Source: Digitaria exilis (Eukaryota; Streptophyta; Magnoliopsida; Poales; Poaceae). From it: DNA of 64,000 bases. The stretch spans positions 496,001 through 560,000 of the forward strand of contig JACEFO010001274.1 in assembly GCA_015342445.1 (NCBI GenBank). Direction: 5' to 3'. Both the position numbers and the translations under genes were made by a program. Numbering within the stretch: position 1 is the stretch's first letter; each line of letters starts with the position of its first letter. This document shows positions 1 through 9,900 of this stretch, piece by piece. Under the pieces are notes generated by a model, which saw nothing but the letters and a program-made list of their open reading frames with translations, did no database searches and was not told the origin of the DNA.

Positions 1-3000
1 GGCCGATATAACGAGGTGCAAGCTTCCCTTTTAGCCCAAATCTATGCACACCCTTGGTCGGGGAGACTTTAAGATACACATGATCACCAACTTCAAACTG
101 AAGTGGCTTCCGCCGCTGATCGAAGTAGCTCTTTTGCCGTGACTGGGCGGTCTTCAAATTTTCCCGAATAATCCTAACCTTTTCTTCTGCTTCCTTCACA
201 AGGTCAGGGCCATAAGTATATCTCTCGCCTGCCTGGGACCAACACAACGGGGTCCGACATCTTCTACCATATAAGGCTTCGAAAGGTGCCATTTTAAGAC
301 TTGCTTGGTAGCTATTGTTATAGGAGAATTCGGCCAGAGATAGACATTTCTCCCAATTCTTCCCATAATGGATAACACAAGCTCGTAGCATATCTTCAAG
401 TATTTGATTTACCCTTTCCGTCTGTCCATCGGTCTGTGGGTGATATGCTGAACTACGGATCAGTTTGGTGCCTAGGGACAATTGCAATTGTTCCCAAAAG
501 CGTGCTACGAACGGAGCACCACGATCTGAAATTATCGTCTTGGGTACCCCATGTAGACAAACGATCCGCTCCAAATAAATCTCCGCGTACTTCTTAGCAG
601 TATAGACGGTATTGACTGGAAGAAAATGTGCGGTCTTGGTAAGGCGATCCACAATTACCCAAATGGAGTCATGCCCCTGAGGGGTTCTGGGAAGTCCAAC
701 AATAAAATCCATGTTTATGTCTTCCCACTTCCATGAGGGAATAGGTAGAGGTTGAAGCGTGCCTGCTACCTTCAAGTGGCTGGCCTTAACCCGCTGGCAG
801 GTGTCACATTCCGACACATATGTGGCAATTTCTCGCTTCATTCGAGTCCACCAAAAGTTTTGTTTCAAATCTTGGTACATTTTGGTGCTGCCGGGATGGA
901 TAGAAAATTTGGAGAGATGGGCCTCATCCATAATCTTCCTCCGGAGTTCCGTGTTTTTGGGCACCACGAGGCGATGTCCAAACCACATTACTCCCTGCCC
1001 ATCTAGCCGGAAACACTTGTACTTCTCTTTCACCTTCTCCTTTGACAATTTCCTTTTAGGGATTTTAATGCCCGCGTCATTCAATTGGGCTACAACAATC
1101 TGATCGTGCAAGGCTGGTTCAACTGCAATATGGCTGAAATACCCGTGCGGAACAATCTCCAAATTGAGCTTTGCCATTTCGTGACACAGGGTGTCAGCGT
1201 AGGACTCCACGGAAAGACAATGACAATGAGCCTTGCGGCTTAACGCATCCGCAACTACATTAGCCTTCCCGGGGTGATAATGGACACTAAGGTCATAGTC
1301 CTTTGCTAACTCCAACCATCTCCGCTGTCTCATGTTCAGATGTGCCTGAGTGAAGACATACTTGAGGCTCTTGTGGTCTGTGTATATGTTGCATGAAACA
1401 CCCATCAAATAGTGTCTCCACATCTTGAGAGCATGGATAACTGCTGCTAACTCAAGATCATGAGTGGGGTAGTTTTGCTCGTGAGGCCGAAGTGCTCGAG
1501 AAGCATAAGCAATGACTCGGTTCTCTTGCATGAGAACACAGCCAAGTTCGGTGCCTGATGCATCGCAGTAGATATCATAGGGCTTGGTGCAATCGGGCTG
1601 AGCCAAAACTTGGGCTGAAGTTAAATGTCTTTGCAAGGTGTGGAAAGCTTCATCACATTTGTCATTCCACTCAAATTTGACTCCCTTCTTTAAGAGTTCG
1701 GTCATGGGCTTGGCAATCCGAGAGAAGTCCGGAATAAAACGGCGGTAATAACCGGCTAAACCCAGAAAACTCCGAATCTCGTGGACAGAAGTAGGTGGTT
1801 GCCAATCTAGCACCTCTTGCACTTTGGTTGGATCCACGGATATACCATCCTTGGAAACCGTGTGACCTAAAAACTTCACGCTCTCTAACCAGAATTCACA
1901 CTTGGAGAACTTGGCGTAGAGCTGGTGATCTCTCAGCCTTTGAAGAACAATGCGAAGGTGCTCAGCATGCTCTTCCTCATTCTTAGAATATATAAGAATA
2001 TCGTCAATGAAAACCACCACAAACTTGTCTAGTTCAGACATGAAGACCGAATTCATGAGGTACATGAAGTAGGCTGGGGTATTGGTGAGTCCAAAAGACA
2101 TAACCAAGAATTCAAAAAGCCCATAACGTGTGGAAAAGGCAGTCTTTGGAATGTCACAAGGCCTGATTTTGATTTGGTGATAGCCAGAACGAAGGTCAAT
2201 CTTGGAGAACACTCTGGCGCCAGCTAGTTGGTCAAACAAGATGTCAATACGGGGGAGTGGGTACTTGTTTTTAATAGTTACCGCATTGAGAGGCCGGTAA
2301 TCAATACACAACCTCAAGGAATGGTCCTTCTTCTTCACAAAGATAGCGGGACATCCCCAAGGCGATACGCTTGGACGAATGAAACCCTTATCCAACAATT
2401 CTTGGAGTTGTATTTTTAATTCAGCCAGTTCGTTGGGTGGCATTCTATAGGGTCTCTTTGATATAGGTGCTGTGCCAGGCTGAAGTTCAATCACAAATTC
2501 AATGTCCCTATCCGGCGGCATCCCAGGTAAGTCATCCGGAAATACATCGGCATACTCACATACCACCGGAATGTCCTTTAGTTGGGTTTCTACCATTGTA
2601 TAAGCACACCCATCGCCACGAGTCCGTTGTGGCAGATATAGCACACTCGGGCCATGCGTAGGCGAGTTTATCTCAACAACTCGTTCCGCAACATCTAGGA
2701 CAACCTTATGTTGAGTCATCCAATTGGCTCCTAACACAATGTCAATCCCTTCCATACCAAGCAGAATCAAATCAGTAGGAAATGTTTTACTTCCCAGCCT
2801 GATCGGAACTTTTCGGGTGACTTGGTTGGATGCAATTTTACCTCCCGCAGTTGATATCACATAAGATGATTTGGTATGGTACGATTTTAATCCGCATTTC
2901 ACATGAAATCTTGTGCTTATAAAACTATGTGTTGCCCCGGAATCAAACAATATCACAGCAGGTTGAGTGCAGATAGGGAAGGTACCAGTCATGTCTGGGG

Positions 3001-4153
3001 CTCCCTCGGGTAGGTCGGCCAAGGTGGTGTAGTTGAGCCGCCCTTGTCGAACCTGCACACGCTGCTGCTGCCTGCCCTTGCCTTGCTGATTTCCCGGGCG
3101 CTGGTTTTGCTGCTTGTTCTGCGGGCAATCCTTGATAAAGTGGTCTTTACTTCCACACTTGAAACACTGATAGCCGGCTCCAGGGCAAGCTGGCTGCTGT
3201 GCATTTTGCCTTGGTGCTTGCTGCTGCTGCGGCGGTGGAGGGAAACGAGGCGCGTTAGGCTGTGGCGGCCTAGCAACCCATCCACCTCCCTGAGGTGCCC
3301 TGGACTGTCCCTGCGGTGCAGCCGGGGGAACCAAGCGGAACCTCTGTGACTGCGCGCTCGACGGTCCAGCGGGAGTCTTCCTCTTCTTCTCCGCCTTGTG
3401 CACCACATTGGCGTCTTCCTGGGCAATGGCCAGGTTCACGAGATCGCCGTACGTGGCAGCACGGGTGGTGGCCAACTGTGCCTTCAACTTGGTGTTAAGG
3501 CCACGTCGGAACCTCTCTAGCTTCTTCTCATCCGAGTCGGCGTGATGACCCGCGTAGGGGCACAGACCATTGAAGGCCTGGGCGTACTGAAGCACTGTAC
3601 GGGTACCCTGGGTCTGCGCCAAAAACTCATTCAACTTCCGCTCTACCAGACCGGCCGGAATGTGATGAGCCTTGAATGCAGCCTTGAACTCATTCCACTC
3701 AACTACATGACCCTCTCGCTGCAGGGCCAGGTAGTTCTCCCACCAAAGGAGAGCTGGGCCGCGGAGCTGCTGCGCCGCGAACACGACCTTGCGGTTAGAG
3801 GTGCAAGGCGTCGCCAGGATGGTGAACTTGGACTCGATGGCTCGAATCCAGGTGTCGGCCTCCAAGGGCTCATCAGCTCGTGAGAAAATCGGCGGGTGCG
3901 TTGCCAGAAAATCTTCGTATCTGGCCACTTGAGGCTGAGGGGCCCGTTGACCTCCCTGCTGAAGCATCTGCTGCTGCATCATCTGCTGCTGATGCTGCAG
4001 GTTCCGGAGAATCTCCGTTTGCGTGGCATACAGCTGCTGCCACGTCGGAGGTTGCTGCGGTGGAGGAGGTGGCGGTGGCTGTTGCTGCCCCTCTGGCCCC
4101 TGCTGGTTAGCGTTGGAGCCACTAGCGTCGTGACCGCTGTGGGTGATTGCCAT
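1..4153 (-). CDS. gag-pol polyprotein of element A1 (3' end beyond window)
   Basis: Retrotransposon polyprotein, open without a stop from ATG 4153 to the window edge (about 1,384 codons). Order: Q/P-rich N-terminus; capsid-like Gag (about 75-260); zinc knuckle CX2CX4HX4C (about 330-343); aspartic protease with intact DSG near residue 404 (codon 406 = GGG at 2936-2938); reverse transcriptase with FIDD (about 715-718); RNase H with DASG and TDHKS; integrase with an HHCC-type finger, then DRLTK, DRGAP and the TDGQTER region. The frame leaves the window at APRYIG of the C-terminal integrase module. Gag assembles particles, protease matures them, RT/RNase H copies RNA to DNA and integrase inserts it. 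Start choice: first ATG of the frame, directly after a splice-acceptor-like CTGCAG. Where A2 has a stop, A1 has CGG (1322-1324). Possibly functional, but the 3' end is unseen. Confidence 0.93.
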   Translation of the reverse strand, partial: MAITHSGHDASGSNANQQGPEGQQQPPPPPPPQQPPTWQQLYATQTEILRNLQHQQQMMQQQMLQQGGQRAPQPQVARYEDFLATHPPIFSRADEPLEADTWIRAIESKFTILATPCTSNRKVVFAAQQLRGPALLWWENYLALQREGHVVEWNEFKAAFKAHHIPAGLVERKLNEFLAQTQGTRTVLQYAQAFNGLCPYAGHHADSDEKKLERFRRGLNTKLKAQLATTRAATYGDLVNLAIAQEDANVVHKAEKKRKTPAGPSSAQSQRFRLVPPAAPQGQSRAPQGGGWVARPPQPNAPRFPPPPQQQQAPRQNAQQPACPGAGYQCFKCGSKDHFIKDCPQNKQQNQRPGNQQGKGRQQQRVQVRQGRLNYTTLADLPEGAPDMTGTFPICTQPAVILFDSGATHSFISTRFHVKCGLKSYHTKSSYVISTAGGKIASNQVTRKVPIRLGSKTFPTDLILLGMEGIDIVLGANWMTQHKVVLDVAERVVEINSPTHGPSVLYLPQRTRGDGCAYTMVETQLKDIPVVCEYADVFPDDLPGMPPDRDIEFVIELQPGTAPISKRPYRMPPNELAELKIQLQELLDKGFIRPSVSPWGCPAIFVKKKDHSLRLCIDYRPLNAVTIKNKYPLPRIDILFDQLAGARVFSKIDLRSGYHQIKIRPCDIPKTAFSTRYGLFEFLVMSFGLTNTPAYFMYLMNSVFMSELDKFVVVFIDDILIYSKNEEEHAEHLRIVLQRLRDHQLYAKFSKCEFWLESVKFLGHTVSKDGISVDPTKVQEVLDWQPPTSVHEIRSFLGLAGYYRRFIPDFSRIAKPMTELLKKGVKFEWNDKCDEAFHTLQRHLTSAQVLAQPDCTKPYDIYCDASGTELGCVLMQENRVIAYASRALRPHEQNYPTHDLELAAVIHALKMWRHYLMGVSCNIYTDHKSLKYVFTQAHLNMRQRRWLELAKDYDLSVHYHPGKANVVADALSRKAHCHCLSVESYADTLCHEMAKLNLEIVPHGYFSHIAVEPALHDQIVVAQLNDAGIKIPKRKLSKEKVKEKYKCFRLDGQGVMWFGHRLVVPKNTELRRKIMDEAHLSKFSIHPGSTKMYQDLKQNFWWTRMKREIATYVSECDTCQRVKASHLKVAGTLQPLPIPSWKWEDINMDFIVGLPRTPQGHDSIWVIVDRLTKTAHFLPVNTVYTAKKYAEIYLERIVCLHGVPKTIISDRGAPFVARFWEQLQLSLGTKLIRSSAYHPQTDGQTERVNQILEDMLRACVIHYGKNWEKCLSLAEFSYNNSYQASLKMAPFEALYGRRCRTPLCWSQAGERYTYGPDLVKEAEEKVRIIRENLKTAQSRQKSYFDQRRKPLQFEVGDHVYLKVSPTKGVHRFGLKGKLAPRYIG

Positions 4154-4177
4154 CTGCAGTAGGGACTTGTATTAGCC
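4154..4177 (-). promoter_or_regulatory. putative 3' splice acceptor in front of gag (A1)
   Basis: Reading the minus strand, CTACTGCAG runs directly into the gag ATG, and a CTAAT branch-point-like motif (plus strand 4171-4175) lies about 18 nt upstream. A2 has the same arrangement at 58480-58503. The spacing to the branch motif is short for plants and the polypyrimidine tract is weak, so this is a candidate only. Confidence 0.4.
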
Positions 4178-4770
4178 ACATTCCATAAGCTTGCATAATA
4201 GATGACAAGATAGAATGTGACAACATATTGAAGTATACTGCGCAGAATGACCCATCAGCACGCAGTTCGGAAGAAAAATCATATCTCCCAACAGGAAACA
4301 AGTCAAATGCTCCCATTCGGTCAGTAGCTCGAACATTTTATGCTCTACAACTTTCATGTTGGGCTCAGAATCAACTTCGGACTGGAACTAAGCCGAAAAA
4401 TTCAATCTTTAGCCCTCTGCATTTGCTGTTTTTCAGCAGGCCGAGCTGTAGTGTTTTGGTTGCCATTTTTATTTCGCTTAACCAACGGGGTTGCAATTTG
4501 GTGATCATTTTGTTTGACAAATTCCAAACAATTTTGTAGTTCACATCACAGCCCAGAAATGAATGGAAAACCCATCCATAATTAAAACAAGGTTAGCTGC
4601 AGAATGTTTTCAACACAGCTATTACACTTCATCAAGTTTTGATCACACATCCCCATCATTAATTTACATTGCCACCAAAAGATAAAAGGAGAAGCTCAAC
4701 TCCATCTAGCCTATTATAACATGAAGCCAAAATCTAGGCCTAGCCGAGAAGTAAACTTGCTACTACCACT
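4178..4770 (-). other. spacer between ORF0 and gag of A1
   Basis: Roughly 0.6 kb without a coding frame I can support. It is T/A-rich on the transcript strand and is conserved in A2 (58504-59097) with a net length difference of 1 base. If gag is reached by splicing, this would be the 3' part of the intron of gag mRNA (inference). Confidence 0.6.
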
Positions 4771-5658
4771 CTAAAAATCATCCAGGTTGTTAGCGGTAGC
4801 CTCGCTGCCCATAGGTGAAGGTGGAGCTGGAAGGGGCGGCATGTCGTCCTCGGTGTCCATGTCGGAATCGGGGGCCTCTCCTTCACCATCCCCTCCTTCT
4901 TGCTCAAGAAGGTGCTGAGCGTCGTGGGCGGCTAGCATAGCATTTGCATGCTCCAAGGTACCATGTACCTCCTGAAGCTCTTCCCTAGTTTGTGCTAACT
5001 CATTTTGGGTGTTGTTGTGTGCAACGTGGAGGTCATTCAATTGCCTCTCCAAGTCAGCAATCATGGCATCTCTAGTGGTCACCTCAATGGACAAGGAGGT
5101 CCTCTCAACCCCTATGTCACGGGCACGAGCGGACATGTCCATAGCAATGTTGAGCATCTCGCTCTGTGACCGTCCAAGAAGTGCCTGCAAACGGTGATAC
5201 GCCCGCATCCACCTCATCATCAAGGCGGCTGCAGCGACGGGGTTCTCTGCCATCCTCAGAGGGGAACTAAGGTAACGCCTCATCCAGTGGGGATCATCCG
5301 GCTGAGTCGGTGGGAATAATCCAAGTAACTGATGCTCAACCAACTCCTGGTTCTGAGCCACAAAGGAGCTAATGCCATTCAAGGCAGCTAGCTCGCACGT
5401 CGTCTCCATGTGGTGTCCGTGAACTTCCACCGTCCAGGTGGGGGAGCTAGGACACGGCGGGCGGCGATATACCACCAATCGCACACGGGAACGAGTCACA
5501 CCGCGGTCTCGAATAATCGTCCTCTCATACTGTGGCGGTGTAGGGTAGTCCAGTGCCTGTAGAACCGACCACAAGATGCTAGGGAAGCCTTCCCATCCCA
5601 AGCAATCAGAGAAGGACACGTCGTTGGGGTAGCTAGCCAGGTCAGCGAGGGAGTCCAT
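4771..5658 (-). CDS. ORF0, extra protein upstream of gag (A1)
   Basis: 295-residue protein of unknown function. The frame extends upstream to 5706, but the start shared with A2 is the ATG at 5658 (MDSLAD/MDALAD), directly after a strong acceptor-like CAG. The N-terminal about 150 residues look globular (tryptophans near 22, 30, 75, 125). Residues about 190-255 are heptad-like and charged, consistent with a coiled coil. The tail is strongly acidic (about 253-273), then proline-rich, ending NNLDDF. No catalytic motif is visible. A1 and A2 differ at only seven residues (S3A, R66H, M151I, I171L, V212I, E226D, Q229E), while silent differences are more frequent. From memory, rice gypsy elements of the RIRE3/RIRE8 type have an extra ORF at this place; homology to that ORF is not tested here. 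A particle-associated or regulatory role is speculation. Confidence 0.8.
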   Translation of the reverse strand: MDSLADLASYPNDVSFSDCLGWEGFPSILWSVLQALDYPTPPQYERTIIRDRGVTRSRVRLVVYRRPPCPSSPTWTVEVHGHHMETTCELAALNGISSFVAQNQELVEHQLLGLFPPTQPDDPHWMRRYLSSPLRMAENPVAAAALMMRWMRAYHRLQALLGRSQSEMLNIAMDMSARARDIGVERTSLSIEVTTRDAMIADLERQLNDLHVAHNNTQNELAQTREELQEVHGTLEHANAMLAAHDAQHLLEQEGGDGEGEAPDSDMDTEDDMPPLPAPPSPMGSEATANNLDDF

Positions 5659-5700
5659 CTGAACCCAAAGAAAAAGGGGGCAAGGGTGAGAACCGGTTAG
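5659..5700 (-). promoter_or_regulatory. putative 3' splice acceptor in front of ORF0 (A1)
   Basis: On the minus strand a CTAAC branch-point consensus (plus 5696-5700) is followed by a C/T-rich tract ending TTTTTCTTTGGGTTCAG, immediately before the ORF0 ATG. Branch-to-AG distance is about 37 nt, a textbook plant acceptor. A2 keeps branch, tract and CAG (59987-60025) with one base between CAG and ATG. Confidence 0.55.
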
Positions 5701-6910
5701 TGCCAAAGAGCAAAAACAGATTCTGTGCAGGGTGGTAAAAATTACAAAACTCGAAATCTACAAGCTCAAAAATTCCCAAATTTGGCCAGGACATTGTTTG
5801 AATAATTACTAACAAGTATCATGTTGGAGGTTTGAGCAGAAACTGTCGTTAAGATGGTGTAAAAATTCAATTTTTATCTCACTGTCCCCAGAATTTCCAG
5901 CAGACAGGGGGTTACCCTTTTTAGCATAACTCCAGTTTTACTGAACCATTTTCGTTGAAATTTCTTCAGCATATACTTCATAATATTTATGACAACTTTT
6001 ATGTTGAACACTTTTTCATTTGACAACGTTTTCAGTTTCGAATTAAGGGTGCAAACAGATTGTTCTCAGCAGGATTTTTGGGTTGTGATTTCAATTCCTA
6101 TGACGGCGGTTCGATTTGGTCACTTATTAATATTCGATATTAATTCGGTGAGATGCAATGCATGAGCGGCCTATTCGTTCTCACCAACACACATGCCAAT
6201 AAACTTTTGGCTTATGAAGTTAGTGCCGGTGGCTAGGCAATATCCGTCTCTCCCTATATTATCTAGCCGAACTTTTCTAACCGTTTAGTCACACGGAATC
6301 GCGGTTAGTGTACCTGCAGAAAATTCCATTCCAGAGCATGTATAATCAACCTTTCGTGCCAGCACTCACGAAAGCGTCTCCATTCATTACCACCCACTAT
6401 AGAGGTGGCACCCGAACGTTTAACATTGAACGGGCAATGTTCATATGTCACCAAGGCAACATATTGACAGTTTCATACGCTATCGACATAGCGTATTGAC
6501 TTTGTGCCGCCATCATATTTGCATATGATGCCGTGGTACGCTACAGCAATCGCCGTACTTTGCGCCCACCATGCTATTCTAGTTTCATACGCCGTCACAG
6601 CGTATTGACTATGTGCCGCCACTATATTTTCATATAGTGCCGTGGTACGTTACAGCAATCGCCGTACCTTGCGCCCACCATTGCGTAAAGTAAATGACAG
6701 AATGAAATGTGCTGGAAGTCAGTATAATATACTATTTCCCACCTATCATATCGTGATCCCTTAACCCACATAGGCTTCACGCTCTAGGTAACATCCTTAG
6801 CGGTCCTAATAATAACGTTCCTTCGCGAGGCGCGGCGGAAGTACGAGTTGGCAAATTTTATTCAAAAATGTTTATTAAAGGTTTGTTGCTCTCTCTGGTG
6901 CGCTGCTTCG
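5701..6910 (-). other. 5' untranslated leader of A1
   Basis: Leader between PBS and ORF0, conserved in A2. It holds a duplicated hairpin module (6471-6679) and a donor-like CTGCAG|GTACAC on the minus strand at 6314/6313, also present in A2 near 60636. Splicing from that donor to the ORF0 acceptor would remove about 655 nt, and to the gag acceptor about 2,160 nt. The same CTGCAG could instead act as an acceptor. Packaging and priming signals are expected here for LTR retrotransposons. Confidence 0.55.
6471..6679 (-). repeat. tandemly duplicated two-hairpin module in the A1 leader
   Basis: Two copies with a 112-base period (6471-6582 and 6583-6679). Copy 1 has a perfect 9-bp hairpin (ATACGCTAT/ATAGCGTAT, 6475-6496) and an 8-bp hairpin (CATCATAT/ATATGATG, 6511-6530), each with a 4-nt loop. 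Copy 2 has a 6-bp version of the first (6587-6605 region) and an 8-bp version of the second (CACTATAT/ATATAGTG, 6620-6639). Between copies the second stem differs at two base pairs, both compensated. A GGTACG/CGTACC pairing follows in each copy. Probably an RNA structure, for example for packaging or dimerisation (inference). Confidence 0.8.
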
Positions 6911-6922
6911 GCTCTGATGCCA
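6911..6922 (-). other. primer binding site (iMet tRNA type), A1
   Basis: Minus strand TGGCATCAGAGC, one base different from the usual iMet PBS TGGTATCAGAGC, two bases away from the LTR end at 6925. Primes minus-strand DNA synthesis. Confidence 0.85.
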
Positions 6923-6924
6923 GC

Positions 6925-9900
6925 TGTGGCGGTCCACTCCGAAATTATTCCAAGTTAAGTACCTCGGGACCACTAAACGAGTAGTCAGGCACTTAATCCG
7001 GAATAAGCTGGAGCGCCGTCGGATTAAACCCGATTAACCACGTTCTTTTCTCGATCGAAACAACAGCACGCCCACACGAAGGTGAGTTCCAGAGATCACA
7101 ACATTCCACAATTAAACATACACCAAAGGTATCACAAGTTATTACAAACCGAGTTCAAATTTAAATCAGAGTAATAAAGTCTTGCAGCGGAAAAATAAAC
7201 TAACGACGATACAATAACACCGTGCTGAAGCCTGCCATGATGCTACTCCTCCCGATCCTCGGTAGAGGACGGAACCCATTCGATGTGCCAGCCAGGTGGA
7301 ACCTGGGTAGGCCAAGACAAAGCATCGACATCCAAAGGTGTACCTGTAAATCATTGCCACAAGCAAGGCTGAGTATACTAATACTCAGCAAGGCTTACCC
7401 GTCGGGTGAAAACTACATCACCGACATCTAGACAATGAGAGGCTTTTGGCTGGTGGGTTTGTTTGCCAAAAAGCGACTAAAAGTAGGTCCTTGCTTTCAA
7501 GTTTTAGCATCATTTTCTAGTAAATTTAACCATTCTAGATTAGCATCCTCTCTAAGCATACAAGTGGTGCAATACAATTTAATTCAGACAACAAGTTCAT
7601 GTATCTCATAATTTCACTTGTTACTCAATGTAGCAAGGCGGTCAAGCAGTCTCATTAACCGCGAGAAGCGGACAGTTCGAACCGAATTTCTGCTACCTGG
7701 CCAGGGGAAACCCAACATACACGGATACTATGCTTGCTATAAAAGGTACAAGCGTTTCCCAACCTTTCCCATCGATCCACAATTCGGAACCGGGTCCATT
7801 TCCTTAGGATAAAGGTTTACTGCTTCACTCACAGTCTCACGCATATATCCACAAGTGTACGGCAGGGGAAAACAAAGTTTCCAAGGAGAGATGGCTATCG
7901 GCCCTAGCTGCTTCAATCTGGTACCGGGCTTACCGATCCCCATACATCGGCATGCATGTGGTACGTTCAAAAACTTGACACACTCAACCACACATTTCGA
8001 CCTTAATCAATTATCATACACGGACGGGAGATCTACATCTATCATCCCGCCCGTCAATCCTTATGATTCCAACATAAGTAAAGACAAGCAACTCCTATGT
8101 CTCGCGAGTGACAGGAAATCACTCGACTTGTAACGGTCCTTAAGCAATGCCCTATCGATCCTTCCATACTAGTGTTGCAATCCATAGGTACTAGGAAATG
8201 TGCAGCTAAGGTATTCAATCAACTCCTTGAAACGTAAATGCACAAGCATAGGAAAATTTATAGATGCATAATTTTAAAGTCAGGTCATGCTCCGGGGCTT
8301 GCCTTCTTGCTCGGACTGGGGGTTAGCCTCCGGGTTGGTCACTCTTGCACCGGCACCTTCCTCCGGGACTTCTTCCTCGTCTGCGGGAATGAGGTGGTAG
8401 TTGCCGTCCGGGATGGCGCCTTCTACATGAGATGCATAGTTTAAGGCGGCTGCCTACAGATTCTAAGATTAAGGCCCTTGAAGGCCATATTCACCTAGAC
8501 ATGCTTAAGCATTACTATGCTCTTCACAAAAACAAGGTGTAGGTGTGGAAATAGTTTTATTGATTTCGATGGTGATTGTGTACATATATAAAAGAATTCT
8601 ATTTATTTCTTCTCAAGTTTAGGGTGCTGTTCTGAATTTTGAGAATTTCTTTATTTTACTCTAACTAGTTAACCAAAAAGGTTATTCTTTTATATCAATC
8701 AATTTCCACCTAGATTCCTTCTCAGTTTTGTTTCTCCATTTCTGTTCATCATTTTTAGCTATAAACTTTATGGCAGCTACTGAAGTATAAGAGCTAAGCT
8801 CACTCCAAAATTTAGCTAATTTTGAGCTACACACAAATTATTAAAAATATAACAAACAGCTAACTGCAGAAGTGAAATAAATTCATATAAAATTAAAAAT
8901 TTATCCATTTCAGGAGATTTTCCTACCAAAGCTAAGCATAAGCATGAGGAGGGTTCTGGCCAAGTGGTGGCTCAAAATAACCCTTAGACAGTCCTCAAAA
9001 ATTTTCTATCCAAAAACACATATTAATTTATTTGCTAGCCTACACAGAGCAAAAATTAAGTTTTTCATTTTTAACAGGTGTGCTAACAAGTTTTTAGTCC
9101 TCTGGAGCAAAATGGTGATTTTTGACTGCATAGATTATTTTTAATGATTTCTGCCCTGCAAAAAGACAGGAAATACATTTTAATTCATAACTGGAGCTAC
9201 AGTTCATATTTTTAGGTCCCCTTTGGACATAAGCTGTCCAAAGCCACTACAAGCAACATATCCAAAGCTCAACCTAGCGGAGCTCTGGATTTGAAATGGT
9301 GCACAACTTTCAATTTTCATAGTTTGAATTTTAATTCAAAAACAGTTCATCAAAAGTATAAACATGTCTAATAGAGATTGTAGCTTAGACTCTCACGAAT
9401 CCAGGGAGTATTTTTGTGCATTTTTCTGATTTTTGTACGATTTTAAATGGATTTTACAAGATTCGGGGAAATCAAATCTAGGTTTAAGAATCTATTTTCG
9501 CAGGGAACCCTAGAACTTTCAAAACTTCACGAACAAGTCCCTGGACATTTGCACAGAGACCCCTAGACAAACGAAGAAGATGAAGTTCGGTCCCTAGGAC
9601 CTCGCCGGAGTTGCGCCGGCCAAACGGCGGCGAACTAGGCACGGGGAAGTGGGGGAAAAGGATCCTGGGCTCACCATGAGTCGTTTGAGGCCGGGGATGG
9701 TCGGGGTTTCGCCGGCGACGAGGTGGTGGCGGCGCGGCCGCTACGGCTTCTACGCCGGTGAGCTCGGGGTCGTTCGCCGAGGTTCGAGGGGTCCTAGAGC
9801 ACCAGTGGAGCTCGAGGAAGCCAAAGGCGTGCTCGGTTGACCTCGGGGACGGCTCGGAGTAGGGGCTCGACGTGCGGGTGCTCCGGTGGCCGGAATTCGC

